From Fratercula arctica (lineage: Eukaryota; Chordata; Aves; Charadriiformes; Alcidae), in the NCBI GenBank assembly GCA_947846985.1, contig CANTUZ010000002.1, forward strand, positions 59,104,563-59,168,562: a stretch of 64,000 nucleotides of DNA. Reading direction: 5' to 3'. Of this stretch, positions 1-12,774 are shown piece after piece. Under the pieces are notes generated by a model. It saw nothing but the letters and a program-made list of their open reading frames with translations. It was not told the origin of the DNA and did not search any database. The translations under genes were made by a program, and so were the position numbers. The stretch's first letter is position 1. Each line of letters begins with the position of its first letter.

Positions 1-3000
1 CTGTTTGCAGGAATTAAATGGACAGTTTTTCTGAAGGAACTTAGCAGGAAAATAAAATGTCATAGTCTTCACATTACTTGTTCCTTCTCTGCTTGAGACC
101 TCTCTCTTCCTTGCACCTCCTACTCTTCTAAGTTTCCATGTTGAACAGAATCTGGATCACAGCCTGTGAATCGTGTTGGGTCTTTTGTCTTTCTGTTCAA
201 GGTGAATTAAGTTCCATCAAAATTGCTTACTGAAACACTCTAGACCTGTCTATTCATCTGCTTCAAATACATGGTGTGGAAATAGCTCTGAGGAAAGTGA
301 TCTATTAACTGTATTCATCCTCATCTGGCCTTTTATATCACTGGTATTTTCCCCAGATATAGGTACTGTTTGCTCTACAGGTTTTGTTAGATCAAAATCC
401 CACATGCCAGCATCAGACTTTGGGATGGAAGTTCCAAAGCATTTGCATTTAGTGATTCAGATCCATCCCTTGTTCTGACAGAAAGGTGTTTGGTTTTAAG
501 TCACTTGCTCTTATTCTATAAAACCCCCATTAAAACATGTCTTATACGTGGCTTTAAGTGTCAATTTTTGCTCCTACTGGCTCACCTGGGGATCTCTCCA
601 GGGATGGCTCTAACTTACGCAACCTGTTAATTCCTCTTAAGATACCTAAACCAATTAAAACATTTTAGATTTTTGGTTTGGTTTTTTTTTTTTTTTTTTA
701 CTACTAAAAATTTCCAAAAGTCAGGAGACAAATTGTGTTTTGCTCTGGGTCATATTAAGATTCTGTATATTGTCATGTGGATGAAGGTAAGGCACAATTT
801 TTTCAATTAGACTCAGAGGAGCTATCACTGGTGCAAGGTATTATTTAGAGTGAGCAATGACCTGACAGTCTAGGCTTTGGATTTTAATAGTTATTGGAAA
901 CTTACTTATTCTCCCACCTTCCTCATCAAACATTGATTACGCATTTCACAGTCTGTATTCTACTTATCTGATAGCTTTTCCAGTTGTTGCTTGTAGAGAG
1001 CAGGGCACATAAGGCTGTTACTTCTTAGGGCAATGGCAGTAAATGTAGGAAAGCATGATGACACTTGCAGGAGTTACAAACCTCGCTTTATTGTAAGTCT
1101 TCCAAACATCAGTCTGATCAAGGAGCTCAGAGCAGATGTATCTTCCACTCTGAGTTACCACATTTTTTTAAAATAAACTGCTAGACACACACAATTTACA
1201 AGAAATAAACAGCCTTCTTTACTCTGATCGTTGCATGCAGTTTTTTTTTTTCTATTTAATAATGGTAATAACCAAGATAAAATATACTAAACAGCATTCT
1301 CGTTATTTCTACCAACTTCTTTTTCTTTGTTTTTTTTTTTTCCCCCATGGAAAAAGGGTGATTTTATATTCTGTTTTATTTTCAATCGCAGCAGAAGTCC
1401 AAATTATATTCTTTTTGCATACGTTTTGACCCTGATGTGTAAGTTTGACACTTTGAGCTGCAAGCGATAGAGCATCTGCAAAACAGAAGTCTGTTTCTAA
1501 CCAGCCATTTTTTTTTACTACTCCAGAATGCAAAAAGCAATAACCACGCTTTAGTTTAATTATACACTAGCACATAGTGTATGTGTAGAAATAAAATAAT
1601 AAAGATGCAACTGATTTAATGTTTTAACAAATTTACCAGCAATTAAAAAATACCTACTAAATGTTTATTTGTCCAGTCTGTTGTTTCCCATATAAGGCTT
1701 ACACTTTAATGCTTTAACAACATGTAAAGAAACCAACTCATCTTTCTTAAAAAAAAAATCATTTAATATAATTACACAACTTGACATTGTAATTCTTAAA
1801 ATTAAAATAGACCTTTGGAGACATTTTGTGCATGAATACCTTATATTATTTGAGGTGTAGCCTTTCCATCTGCAGTGCTGCAATAGCCTTTGGTTTGCTG
1901 TTGTTACCTTTTGTTGTAGCAAGCTGGCTTTTGAGGGCCCCGTTCATTGTTAGTAGAAGAGCATAGCAGAGATACAGCTGTCTGGAGCAAAAAGAGGAAT
2001 AAAAAGCCTGAAGACACTTGTTTGAGTTTGAAAGTTGAAATTCATACATAATTTTAAAACAGTTCTCGTGAAGGATGGTGGGAATTTATTACCAAATATT
2101 TTCTTTTTCACAAAACCCAAAGATTGTTTTACCCAGCTCTTGCAGATATCCAGCAAAACCAAAAACAGTGCCACCTTTTCCTTAACTGGGTCTCAGAAGG
2201 GATAGGTTATTTTCTGCTTAGAAACATATCCAACAGCTGTCTGTAAAAGCAGTCGTGGCTCAAAATCTCTCATGTTTATTCATAAAGTCCAAACCTAAAA
2301 GACAGTGTATGTGCAATGCTTTTATGCTTAGTATCTACCAACACTTAAATACTACTCTTGGCTGTGCCTTGCATTTCTACACAGATCCTTCTCCTGCTCT
2401 CCCTGGTGACCTTTGATAAAACTTAATTGTCTTTTTTGGACAAGAGTTCAACTGTGAAGTTCCCTAGCTGGGTAAACCCCCAGGGAGAAGACAGGCACGC
2501 ACAGTCATCTGGATTATCCTGGATGGTTTTCACTTACTGCATATGCGTAGTCTGAGATCATGCGTACAATGGACTGGAAATGGCTATGGCACGTTGGACT
2601 TTTCATGGGTCTCTCACACCCATCATATATGCACATAGTGGCTGTTCAACAGAGGTTTCAAGATCTTGCTGCTGGGCTGGGTTGCTATACATCCAAAAGT
2701 CTGTCAACTAATTAAATATAACCTTTCTGGACCTATTAAGAGGAGGTAGCTGGGAAAAATCAGGTAGCCCTGTAGTTCCCCCCTCCCCCTCCTCAGATGA
2801 CAATGACCTTCACTAAAGTACTCTTATATGTTACACTTCAAAGAGAAAATAAAAGAAAGGATTCTCTTCTTCCTTGCACTCCCACAAGCAAAGTGGAAAA
2901 GAGAACAAATGCATGCTTTGCATCTATAAATAGTGAAGTCATTGCATAGAAACACCTGTCCAGGCGGCCTAGGAGTGTACCCAAGAGACCAGTTTTCAAG

Positions 3001-3656
3001 ACACCATCTCCTAAATGCAGAAGGGAAAGAAAAAATAATAAAAAGGAAGAGGTAAATCTAAAACATGCACTTGAATGCCATTGTACAAAGTGCTAGGAAA
3101 GGAAAACAATGAAGGTGCTTTGATGAGCAACGAGGATAAGAGTGAGGTGCAGCTAATGAGAATCAGAGGCTTCATGTGACCCAAAGGCTATAGGAGTCTT
3201 ATGGGTCCCAGAGGCGCAGTCACTCTTCTTCTGTAGCATCAGAGACACTTTCCAATGACAAGAGCATCTGCTCTGAGCTTACATCATGTCAGGACAGAGA
3301 CATTTTTTGCGTTGTTAAATTCTGTTGGTTTTCATATACTTTCCCTAAAACCAAGGATTATGAAAAATTGGGGCTAGAAACAATCTGCAAAAGGAGATTT
3401 GTCTATCTCTCAGTATAGGGTTACACTATATAGCACGTAAATTATTCTCTGATTAATCACATTTTTGGAAAATATAAGCTACTTATCCATGCAATGAGCT
3501 TGATTCCAGCTATTTTAATCATATAATTGTTTTTCTCCTTCACCAAGGAAAGCATTGTTCCAAATTATATCATAGTTTGTTTTATTTTATATTAGTCCCA
3601 CTAGGACATTTTGCAGTTCACAGAGAGCAAATACACACCCACACTATGTCATACAC
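1..3656. other. Unique AT-rich stretch, no recognisable gene
   Basis: I see no recognisable gene or interspersed repeat here. There is an 18-base T run at 682-699 and shorter T runs near 1240 and 1330. Open frames are short (up to 85 codons), overlap each other and match no family I know. Two short splice-bounded open frames on the minus strand, at 1846-1981 and 2538-2573, are discussed as candidate exons in the findings. If they were real, the lower-coordinate DNA would be the 3' UTR; minus-strand AATAAA hexamers do occur there, for example near 1088 and 1663. Those hexamers are common in AT-rich DNA and prove little. Confidence 0.6.
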
Positions 3657-3721
3657 AGCTTGATTCTGTCACTTAACCGAAATGGCTTCATTGAGTTCGG
3701 TAGAGAGAATAGAATCAAGCT
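3657..3721. repeat. 65-bp nested palindrome, possibly ancient amniote repeat
   Basis: The ends are a perfect 11-bp inverted repeat: AGCTTGATTCT at 3657-3667 and its reverse complement at 3711-3721. Inside is a second inverted pair, ACCGAA (3676-3681) with TTCGGT (3696-3701), and then ATG/CAT around a short loop. The whole can fold as a hairpin with internal loops. The edge words resemble a dispersed palindromic repeat I associate with reptile and bird genomes, with termini like CTGATTCTG...CAGAATCAG; that link is from memory. A structural RNA hairpin is the alternative. Confidence 0.5.
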
Positions 3722-6700
3722 CATTTTACACACCTATAAACATAAAAATATGAATAGATATATATAAAAAATATATATGCACTATAGATATATATTTTTT
3801 AACCCCAAATCTAGTTGGTTTTGTTTGTTTGTTTTAAACTATAAAGTAGAGAGAAATCTGATATCACCTACATTTTGTATCACAATGTAGATGTTTGCTG
3901 GAGCACAAAAGTGTGTGGTGAGGGACATTAAAACATAATAGCACAGTAGGCCAACTTATACCAATTGCTTCGCAGTGGGACTATTGTCACTCAAGTAGAA
4001 GTACAAAGTTGAAGGGCAATAAGTAGTATATTAGGTCTATTACTGCACGCATTTTAGCTACAGGAATATCTACTGGAATTACTTGTGTTGTTATTAAAAT
4101 AGATGATATTGTGGTAACAATGTGCAAAGCAGGAACTTGAACAGTTTCTTTCTGAATGAAGCATTATTCCCCATCTTTTACTCACTAGGATTTCAGGTGA
4201 CTGGGCAAATAAATAACAAGGCAGAGAAAACTTTGTCTGCAGAACCAGAGACTAGGGATCCCAGAGGCTCTGCAATAATCATTACAAAATGCAAACAGGC
4301 CCCAGGACACAGCAGCCACAGCTGGAGGGCAGGTGGAAAAGAGAGAGGGGGAAAAACACTGAGTAAGACAGAGAGAGAGAAAGAAGAGTGAAACCCTAAT
4401 ACCTTTTGCAAAAGAAATGGTGGATTTTCAGATGTGCTGAAGATCCTTCAATTCAGAGCGTCTGTTAGGAAATGCAAACATTGATGATGGCATGGTAGCC
4501 ATTGGTGTTTTTGATAAGTGCGTCAAAGATTATATTTATTATTAAAATGTATGAGAGGGGCCATATAGGAAGAGAGGCTCAAACGTGCCTGCAACTTCTG
4601 AGCAGAAAGAAGGGGATTCCTAGTACAGCATGAAGCTGGTTGAACCTGGTGCTGCTGTTTCTGTACAAATATCTCATTGGTTTTTGACAGCATTTGTCAC
4701 CACAAAGGCATACAGATTTACTTTGGCACTCTCCTTTCAAAAGCAGTAAGAGAAACAAACCCAAAGGCTAGATCTTAACTTTTGGGCTTGCCAGTGTCAG
4801 CAGGTGTAGCAGAGAGAAAGCTTCTATTTGCGAAGGAAGCCCAGAGTTTCGCTTAGCTGAACTTAAACGTTTTTTTGCTAGTAACCTGTGGCTATAATAT
4901 TATGCATGGCTCACAACTTAGATTTTCATTTGTCTATCTGCAAAAGATTGATGAGACTTGTCATCAGTAAGGAAGAAAAATTGTTCTGATTCTGGATAGG
5001 TGTACAGCAAATCTTGAGATTTCCTGAGAGATGTATCATTTTCTTACCATTTAAGGTCATATATTTAATCCAAGAAATAGGCCATGGAATATGCTAGAAT
5101 CTCAAGCTGCAGCATAAGGAGAAGAATTGGTAATTTGCTCAATAACTCAGAACAACTGAAAATTGCATATTTTAAAAAAAAAATTAATACACAATAGTCA
5201 AGAAATACTTTAAAAAAATACTAAAACCTACCTTGTGCTCAGAAAAGCAGCTTTTAGACTGAGTCCAAGGTACAGCTAACATAAATTTTGTAACAAAGTA
5301 GAAGCACGGCTACCTTATCTGTGCAGAAGCTACAAAATTTACTGTCTCTCCTCACCCAGACATTAGTCATCAGAGACATCCCTCACTCCGTGTCTCCATG
5401 TTGTCATCATCCCCAGGGAACCTACGAACCAAGAAGGCAAGGATCCGTGGTGTCTCTTCCTCGCAGTGGGGCATGCGCTGTCACCAGCATCTGACAAGCC
5501 TGCAGATGACTATCAGGAATAGGAAGGTAAATCCAGAGAATAAAATCCCCAGCAGACAAGAGGAGACTGGCGCCCTAAGCTGGAGGTTGAGTAGCACTCA
5601 GCACAGCTATGGCAAGGACAAAGGGGTTGTTTCAGCAACACTGCTAAGGCCAACAGCTGGTACCACAGAACAACACGGGGAGCTGGCTGATGCTCTTGGC
5701 CTACGAGAGACGTGGGCACCTCAAAAACACCTTCCGTTCCTCTTCAGCATAAACACTCACCTCTGAATTTTCAGTCAAGTGGAAATTCTGCAGCAAGTAA
5801 ACAAAAGAAAACAACAACAAAAAGCACTTTCGACCGTAAAATGACTTCATTGAAGTGTTTTGTATTTGTGAGTGCAGACTATTTTTTTTGGGTCTTTACA
5901 ACTCATCCCATGATGCAAAAAGCAAAAAGAGCATCCCCTCCTTCTTGACTTGAACAATATTTCAGTTCTGTGTTTTATTCTCACAGTAAACAGCTGCTTA
6001 ATCAGCTCTGGCTGATTAAATCCACTCCTATAGGGCAAAAATTTTCACAAATCTAAAAATAACCTTCACCTGACACAGGCACAGTAGTGTGTCTGAGGAT
6101 ATTCTGTTTTCAAGGAAGTTGTTCAGCGTCAGATTAATCTGTTATTAACCGATAATTGTTTGCTATGTAGGAATGAACAGGTTTTAACCAGTTATGTCCC
6201 TAATATAGCTACATGGAAAGCTCCAAATTTGTGAAATTAAATTTGTAACTCTTAATAGTAAGCTAAATTACTATGACTTTACTCTTTTCACAAGCTATGA
6301 AAACGTGAGCTGGCCCCAGTGGAAAGTGACTCCAAAAAAGGGAAAAAACTTCAAAATAAACAAGAATTAAGAGTAAAATTTCCAATATCTAAAAATATTT
6401 GATTTTTATGTATGCTGTCAGGGACATGAGCCATCTGTGTGGCACTGGGAAGTTGCATTTATCATCCACTTGTGGGTGTTCTTCCCTGTTATTAAATGGA
6501 ATTTATTAGTCTAAATATTAGAAACTGTCATCAACACAGGTAAGACAGAGTCTGCAATCTTGCTTTATGTGCCATCTTCAAACTGAGATCCTAAAAAGCC
6601 ACTGACCTTCACAGGCCATGGGGCAGAAAGCTGAGATGCTCCACTCACATGCCACAGAGCAAGCAGCCTGAGGAACCGATGGGCTCTTAACATCTCCTGC

Positions 6701-8793
6701 AAAAGAGAGAATAAACTTCAAGGGTGGATTTTTAGTGCCCTGATGTTGGGTCACCAGATGTTTCCTGACCACAGTGTAAGGGTACAACAACTCAAGAAAA
6801 AGTAGCTGACAAAATACTGCAAAATACTTTCAACAGTGGTTTTCAGATTAGATTTTTAATGAGATGTGTAAATGGCAACTCATTCATCTCTTGTTAGACT
6901 TCTTCAGTTGTTGTTAATTGCTTCCAGCAGTAATGTCTAGCACAGTATTGCAAAAGCATAGAAAATCTGTGATTTTAAAGAAAAGGAATAATTTCCATGC
7001 TTAAAATGAAACGATATGTAAGGGTGTGTACAACTTGTGTTGTTTGGTTGTTTGAGTTTTTTTAAAACCCAACGAAGAATAGTCAGCAGGGGAAAAGATT
7101 ATCTACTTATCGTAAGGGTTTTGTTATTACTGCTTATAATAAAAGACCAGTTCCCGAAACATTTGTTCCCTCTTTTTCATCCTCACTCAGACAAAGCTAC
7201 CATTAAGTACTAATGATCTGAAAGGTCCTGTTGCCTTTGCAGTCAATATTTCCCTTTCATAGGTCCTCACTTGTCCCTGTAATAAATCACAAAGCTAGCA
7301 TTTTTGCCTATCTACATTCACAGCTATAGGTATTAAAAACCAGTGAGAGTGGAGCTGGACAACTCACACGTGTAGAGCAATTGCAAGGACCACCATTTGT
7401 TGCTAATCGGATGGGGTAAACAATCGCTTGACATAATTGGCAATTATTCACAATTCAAAGGGACCAGGCTGAAACGGAGTGAGAGAGAGAGGTCTCTATG
7501 CGAGTGTCTGCAACTAAATGGATTGTTTATAGGAGACTTTAAATTATCAGAGTGCCGCAACCTTTTTTTTTTTTTTTTCTGGAAAATACAGTTGCTTTGG
7601 AGTTCATTATCATTGTATGAGAATGCACCATTTTGTGATGAAATTATGTTTTAGAAAAATGAAACTGACATTTTGATAGAGTGGAGCCATTCAGTCTTAG
7701 GTATCTGACAGTTCACAATACCTTTTCAAAAAATACGGCATGTATTAAGAGAACAAAACTTTTTTGATTCATTGAAATGCAACACTTCAATTAAACTGTA
7801 TTTTTTTTTTTGTTCAAAATGCCTGAACTTCTGAACAAATATTCTAATTTTCAGCCAGTACTTTTTGTGACAGAACAGTAACCACATGCATCACCTGACT
7901 GATGTCAACAGGAGAAGACATTAGCACATTCTAAAGTCAGGTTGGTCACTGTTCTTCAGACTGTACCATACTTACTGCTTAAGGATGAGCTAGAGTAACT
8001 GCAAGTACAAGAACATGGTTTTGCTCGGCAAAATGCAAGTCAACTCACACAATACTAATGGGTTTGCATTTAACTATTTTCCTTGTAAAATGCTTCATGA
8101 TGATGTATTAATTTGTTAAACGTGAAGGATACAAGACAAATACGACAGTACTTTTAGGCAACTTAAAACCACGCTAGTTCAAAGCCCCATGAATAATTTT
8201 TTCATATGCTAGTTTAAAAATTGCACTTCTAATTATACATGATCAGCATTCTTCTCCCCATTTACAATTTCTTTAGGGTAGGAAGCCAGATCTCAAGAGG
8301 GACTCTAGACGTATTTTTTTGTAAATAAATACTGTATTGTTGAGAACTATTAAATAGCTAACAGGAGACAGGTTAGTTTTTACAGCCATGTGAATATAGA
8401 GCACTGATTTACAGGCGTCGTCTACTCTACTCTATCTTTCAAATCAGCTTTGACACTTTCTTTAAATTTGCACTACAAATTCATACTATTACTCACTTTG
8501 CTGAAGTGGTTAGCCAGTACGGCCTGGCAAAGTTGTTCCTGTGAAGAAGAAAAATAGATTATAGAAGTCAGGTATATCATTTGGTGTAATCTTGTTTATT
8601 TACAGAAAATAAGCACAAAGTGCAGGTTCCTTGAGCAGAGTAGGAAAAACAAACAGCAGGTAGTTCAGCATCTCAGATAAACCTACATCTGCTGCTCAGG
8701 CAAGCTCCAGGGTTCAAGGAGTCTCTTTGTGTTTCCCCTCAAGATGATTCTCTTGTTTCCTGTCCTGACTCCCCCTGCCTAGTGAAAGCCTGG
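3722..8793. other. Unique stretch, no recognisable gene
   Basis: No known gene or transposable element is visible apart from the AT palindrome at 3765-3801 and a 16-base T run at 7563-7578. A purine-rich GA tract lies near 4370-4384. The region 5398-5766 is open for 122 codons on the plus strand and has somewhat more GC and CpG than its surroundings, but the translation has no recognisable domain. Two short minus-strand segments at 6649-6696 and 8497-8538 have strong splice-like borders and are treated as candidate exons in the findings. Confidence 0.55.
3765..3801. repeat. AT-rich perfect inverted repeat
   Basis: A 14-bp left arm at 3765-3778 (T, six A, then alternating TA) is matched exactly in reverse complement at 3788-3801. 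The spacer is nine bases, GCACTATAG. The region could extrude as a cruciform or act as a replication-fragile site. It may equally be a by-product of alternating AT slippage, since further TATA units lie just upstream at 3755-3765. Confidence 0.75.
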
Positions 8794-8910
8794 TGAAGAA
8801 AAGAAAAAAAACACCCAAAGCCACACACAAAAAAACCCCAAACCACACACACACACAAAAAAACCCCAACAAAAACAACAAAAAAGCCCCAACCCCAAAC
8901 CCTTACACAA
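8794..8910 (+). repeat. A/C-rich low-complexity tract with short (CA)n
   Basis: The plus strand is almost entirely A and C, with repeated AAAACCCC-like words and a (CA) run at 8844-8856. G and T are nearly absent for about 100 bases. It is likely a decayed microsatellite or poly-A tail expansion. No transposon body could be recognised next to it. Confidence 0.8.
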
Positions 8911-9624
8911 CTGCTATTAATTCAAAGTGTTAATTCGACGCACCAAATGCAGCAAATATGGCTAAAAGAAACTCGGAGATGAAGGTTCAGTAAAAGGCAG
9001 GTGAAGTACGCAGACAGGAGATGTGAAATTTAAGCAAATCAGAGCTGCAGAAAACAGAGCCTTAGTACAAAGATGGGCAGAAAGCCAGAGTATGCAGAAA
9101 AGGATCCTAAAAACTAGTACGAGAATTTAAAAAAAACACAAGCAAACCACAAAAATACCCCAACAAATCTAGTGATGAAGTCAGGAAAGAAGAAATAAGG
9201 TAGCAGTAAAGTTGATAAGGGAATGAAAACTTCTGAAAGCAATGGAAAAGATAGTGCATGAACAGCAAAACTAAATAAGAAGTGAACTTTCCAGAGCAGC
9301 AAAGGAATAAAAAATAACTCTGGGTAGCAAAAGCACAAAACGTTGCTGAAGTGGGAGAGGTGAGTATTGGTGATTACTGATGTAAGCGAGTTTATGAAAC
9401 CAGGTAAGGACAAAACATTGAAAGCTAGGTGAAAAAGCGAAAGCAACATAGGCAAGAGTAAACAAAATGATAAAAGAAATTAATGGATTTGATGTGTTGT
9501 GGGATATGAGACATTCCTCAGCTTATTTCTAGACTGAAAGGCTTGTTTACCATCAGGAGCAAGGACACACCATGGTTCCTATTGTAGGGTTTTTGTGGAG
9601 AAAAAAAATTAAGAAACCCTACCT

Positions 9625-9654
9625 GACTTTTTGTAAATAGACTTTTTGTAAATA
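9625..9654 (+). repeat. Two-copy 15-bp tandem repeat
   Basis: The 15-base unit GACTTTTTGTAAATA occurs twice without change at 9625-9639 and 9640-9654. The identity of the copies suggests a recent local duplication by slippage. Confidence 0.9.
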
Positions 9655-9959
9655 GTACTTGCACACCTGAAGTCTGCAGCAGTTCCCATAAGACTTACAG
9701 TAAATACATAAAAGGTTACCAAAAATTTAAATGGTCAGTACTGTTTAGAATAACTTTGCTTTCCAGACTGAACAGATTGTCCTAGCCTTTCTTATTATTT
9801 TATTATTTTACATAGCCTACTGCAGTGCTATCACTGCTTTCCATGATCTAGGATTTAAATAATAAGGGAAAAACACACAGTTGTAACTCAAAGAAGCATT
9901 TACAAAACTGAAAGCCTGAAACCCTCTGCAAGTTGTTCAGTTTAAATATCATTTTGAAT

Positions 9960-9998
9960 ATGCAAATTTTGTCAATTTGCACAGGAAACTGTGCAAAT
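9960..9998 (+). other. Octamer motif beside perfect 10-bp hairpin
   Basis: ATGCAAAT, the consensus octamer bound by POU/Oct factors, lies at 9960-9967. Seven bases later is a perfect hairpin: ATTTGCACAG at 9975-9984, loop GAAA, and CTGTGCAAAT at 9989-9998. The hairpin arms contain partial octamer-like words. This could be a small regulatory element or a coincidence in AT-rich DNA. No promoter or transcript is visible nearby to settle it. Confidence 0.35.
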
Positions 9999-12774
9999 GC
10001 CCTTTATAGATACTGAGGCTCTCACACAATGGCCAGACAGTCTGTAAAACCTGGGACTTGAATTTGGTTTTCTAGAAATGTATTTTGCATCTCAAAGAGA
10101 AATAAACATTCATGTAGTAAGAATTAAGTGATTGCCCATTTTTTGGGTTTTTTTGGTGTGGGTTTTTTTAATGTTATTTATATAAAAGTCACTTCTGCCT
10201 TTTAACACTAGAGGTGAAGATGTCCAGTTACCGGCCAAATTGCATCCCCTGACTCATGAAAAATTACTGAAAGCACTTTTTTACCCATTTGCTGCTCACA
10301 AGTCCGACAGAACAAAAATGAAGCAAAAATAAAACAAAAAAACAGAAACTCTGTCGTTACCAAAACCAGTTCCAGTTGCTGAATGACTAAACATGAGTAG
10401 CAGTCTCAGCTGGAGAGAGCAAGTTAAATTAAGGAAGGGAAGCACAGGTGCTTTTTAGTAGGAGAGGCAAATTCTTCAGGTATGTAGCCCAAAGATGGTG
10501 TTAAATTTTGTTTCCAAAAAAAGAACATTCCCAGACTGTGAATGGCTCTTAGGTGTAGTGAGACGCCTGGAGGAAATAAAAATGTTTTGGTTTAAAGTCC
10601 TTTCCTGAAGAGAAGCGTTTACCCGTAGCAATTAAGAATCAGCAGTAGCAACTATTCCTGTAATATCTTTGGGTGGTTTTACAACACACCCTGGAGAAAG
10701 GCCTTGATATATTGAAATACAGAGATGTTCAGTAATAGCAGTATGGCAACACTATTATTGCAACTACAGAACAAAAGCTAGAAGAGTCTTTCTACTTCAA
10801 TTTTTAGTTCATATAGCTAGATATATTGTTTTGCAATTACTCATGGGGGCAAACTAAAGGGAAGCTTTCTTCCTCAGAAAGCTGTAGGACAAAGTGGGCT
10901 GAGCTTTTGGTGAGACTGAATGAGATCTCACCCAAAGTCCGAATCAGAGGAACATGGACTAGGCCCAGTGGAGTTCTACTGTTAAAATAGTCTGCCAAAG
11001 AAGAAAAATGGGCGTAACATAATGTAAAAGCCGTAAAATTTTTCTTACGTGACTTGACCCTGAAAGCATGCAAGGGAGAAGAAAGCAGGTGAATGACACG
11101 AGTGAGATATGCCACAAAGTCCTCTCCAGTTTTTCCTGCTTTGTACCAGCAAATGCAAAAAGTGACAGCACTCTGCTGGAAAACAGTTCCAGCATTCCCA
11201 TGAATAGATTTTAATGGACTTAGATCTTCATTTCCATAGAAAAAATATGCCGGTTCATTTAAAAGAAAAGAAGAGAACCAGCTATGGACTCTTAACTTGC
11301 ATTTACTGAGGCAACACTTGGTGTGGTTCAAGAAATTACTTCCCCTTGCTGCGGGGAGCCACCGCACGGTGAGGGTCCGCAGGCAGAGCCCGTGCCCGCC
11401 TTGTCACTCTCAGCGCATTATCCTGGAAAATCACACAAATTGTCAGTTTAAGCTGCACTGTGGTTTGCAGGGGCTGAGGCACACATTCCCTCCTGCTTGA
11501 CACAGTCATACTTGGAACAGGGAAAGGCAGGCACTGGGGGGAGAAATCCTCCTCCTCAGCAAGAGGAGTAACCAATGGAAAGTAAGAGCCCAGCAAGCTG
11601 TGGGCTTTTCTTCCATAAAACCCAGGGCAAAGAAAAAAACCCCAACAATCTTATGCTTACTTTGTTGTGGGTAGCTTCAATTCTAGTTTCTTAGATGAGA
11701 AAACATCAGAGGTTTTCCTTTGCTTGCAAAAAGCTATTAGCCTTTCCCTGGCAGCTGCCACCTCTGAGGTGGAGGAACGCTCATGCCTTTTCTATGTGTC
11801 AGGCTCCAGCTCCGTAGCCTTTAAAGACTTCAAAGCCCCTGAAACTGAAGTGCAGCAATGCTATGACACAAACAGCAGAAAATCGAGGTGGCAAATTTTT
11901 AGATCTCCCTTCTTTGTATTGTGCAATGCAAGAAAAACAAAAAACCTTCAGGAACCTAAAACCTACTGTTCCTCAGCAAACACGATGCATTTGCTGTTCT
12001 CATACAGCAGTCAAAATGTTATCTGAAGTACATGAAGGGAATCTGTTCCAAAGAGCTCCAACCTCCTAGTAAAAAAACCCTGGCATTACATAAAATGTCA
12101 CTTGTTTCTTGTTTTGTTTTTTGCACAGATCTCAGAAAACATTTGATCTTTCTGATAAGCTGGATATCCTGGCTCTCTATGAATGCTGGAAAATGTGTTT
12201 ATACCAAATTTCTTATGTTCCTCAGCATGCTTTCCTGTGCCATGTGTTTTATGCCGACTTGTCTCAAAATCTGTCTTCCTTATTTGGATTGAGAGTGGTT
12301 ACTTTGAGTTAAAGCTTAGCAGGGTAGTTTTCTATGGTTTATATTTCTACATCACCCAAGTCTGTATATAACACATTTATTTGAAAAAAGCAAGGCGATA
12401 ATTATTTAGCAAATTAATCTGTGCAGCCCTGGTATCAGCAGTTATGGTGAAACCACAAGACACTAACAAAATAGTAAAAAAAGACATTTTCATTCTAAAA
12501 TTCCAAACCAAATTATAGTGTGCAGCAAGTGATCAAACTCCAGTTTATCTTATTACAAAGCTTACTCCGGCTTGGATGTCAAATTAAACTATCATTTGCC
12601 TTTCCGGCAAGAAATAACTGTCTTTGAACTATCTGACTACAGATTCTGTTTTGCAGCCTTTACGTTCTCTTTCTCCCTCTCTCTTTTTCCCTGAATGAAA
12701 TCAAGGAATGTTTTACATCAGTGGCAGCAGCAGCTTTGGCTGTTTCTAAATTTGCAAGTTTCTAAATTTAACAA

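Larger units (their letters stand above)
8911..12774. other. Unique stretch, no recognisable gene
   Basis: The largest open frame is 176 codons on the minus strand (10837-11367). It has no motif I recognise and a composition typical of chance frames. A small CpG-containing patch lies at 11336-11420. Overlapping open frames at 11667-12312 are short and in competing phases. A 15-bp duplication (9625-9654) and the motif cluster at 9960-9998 are listed separately. Confidence 0.55.

Noticed and set aside
5398..5766. 122-codon plus-strand open frame in a CpG-containing patch
   Set aside because: No recognisable motif, and the opposite strand is partly open too. Composition explains it.
10837..11367. 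176-codon minus-strand open frame
   Set aside because: No domain, signal peptide or family resemblance. It starts at an arbitrary Met, is flanked by competing frames, and its length is within chance expectation for 64 kb.
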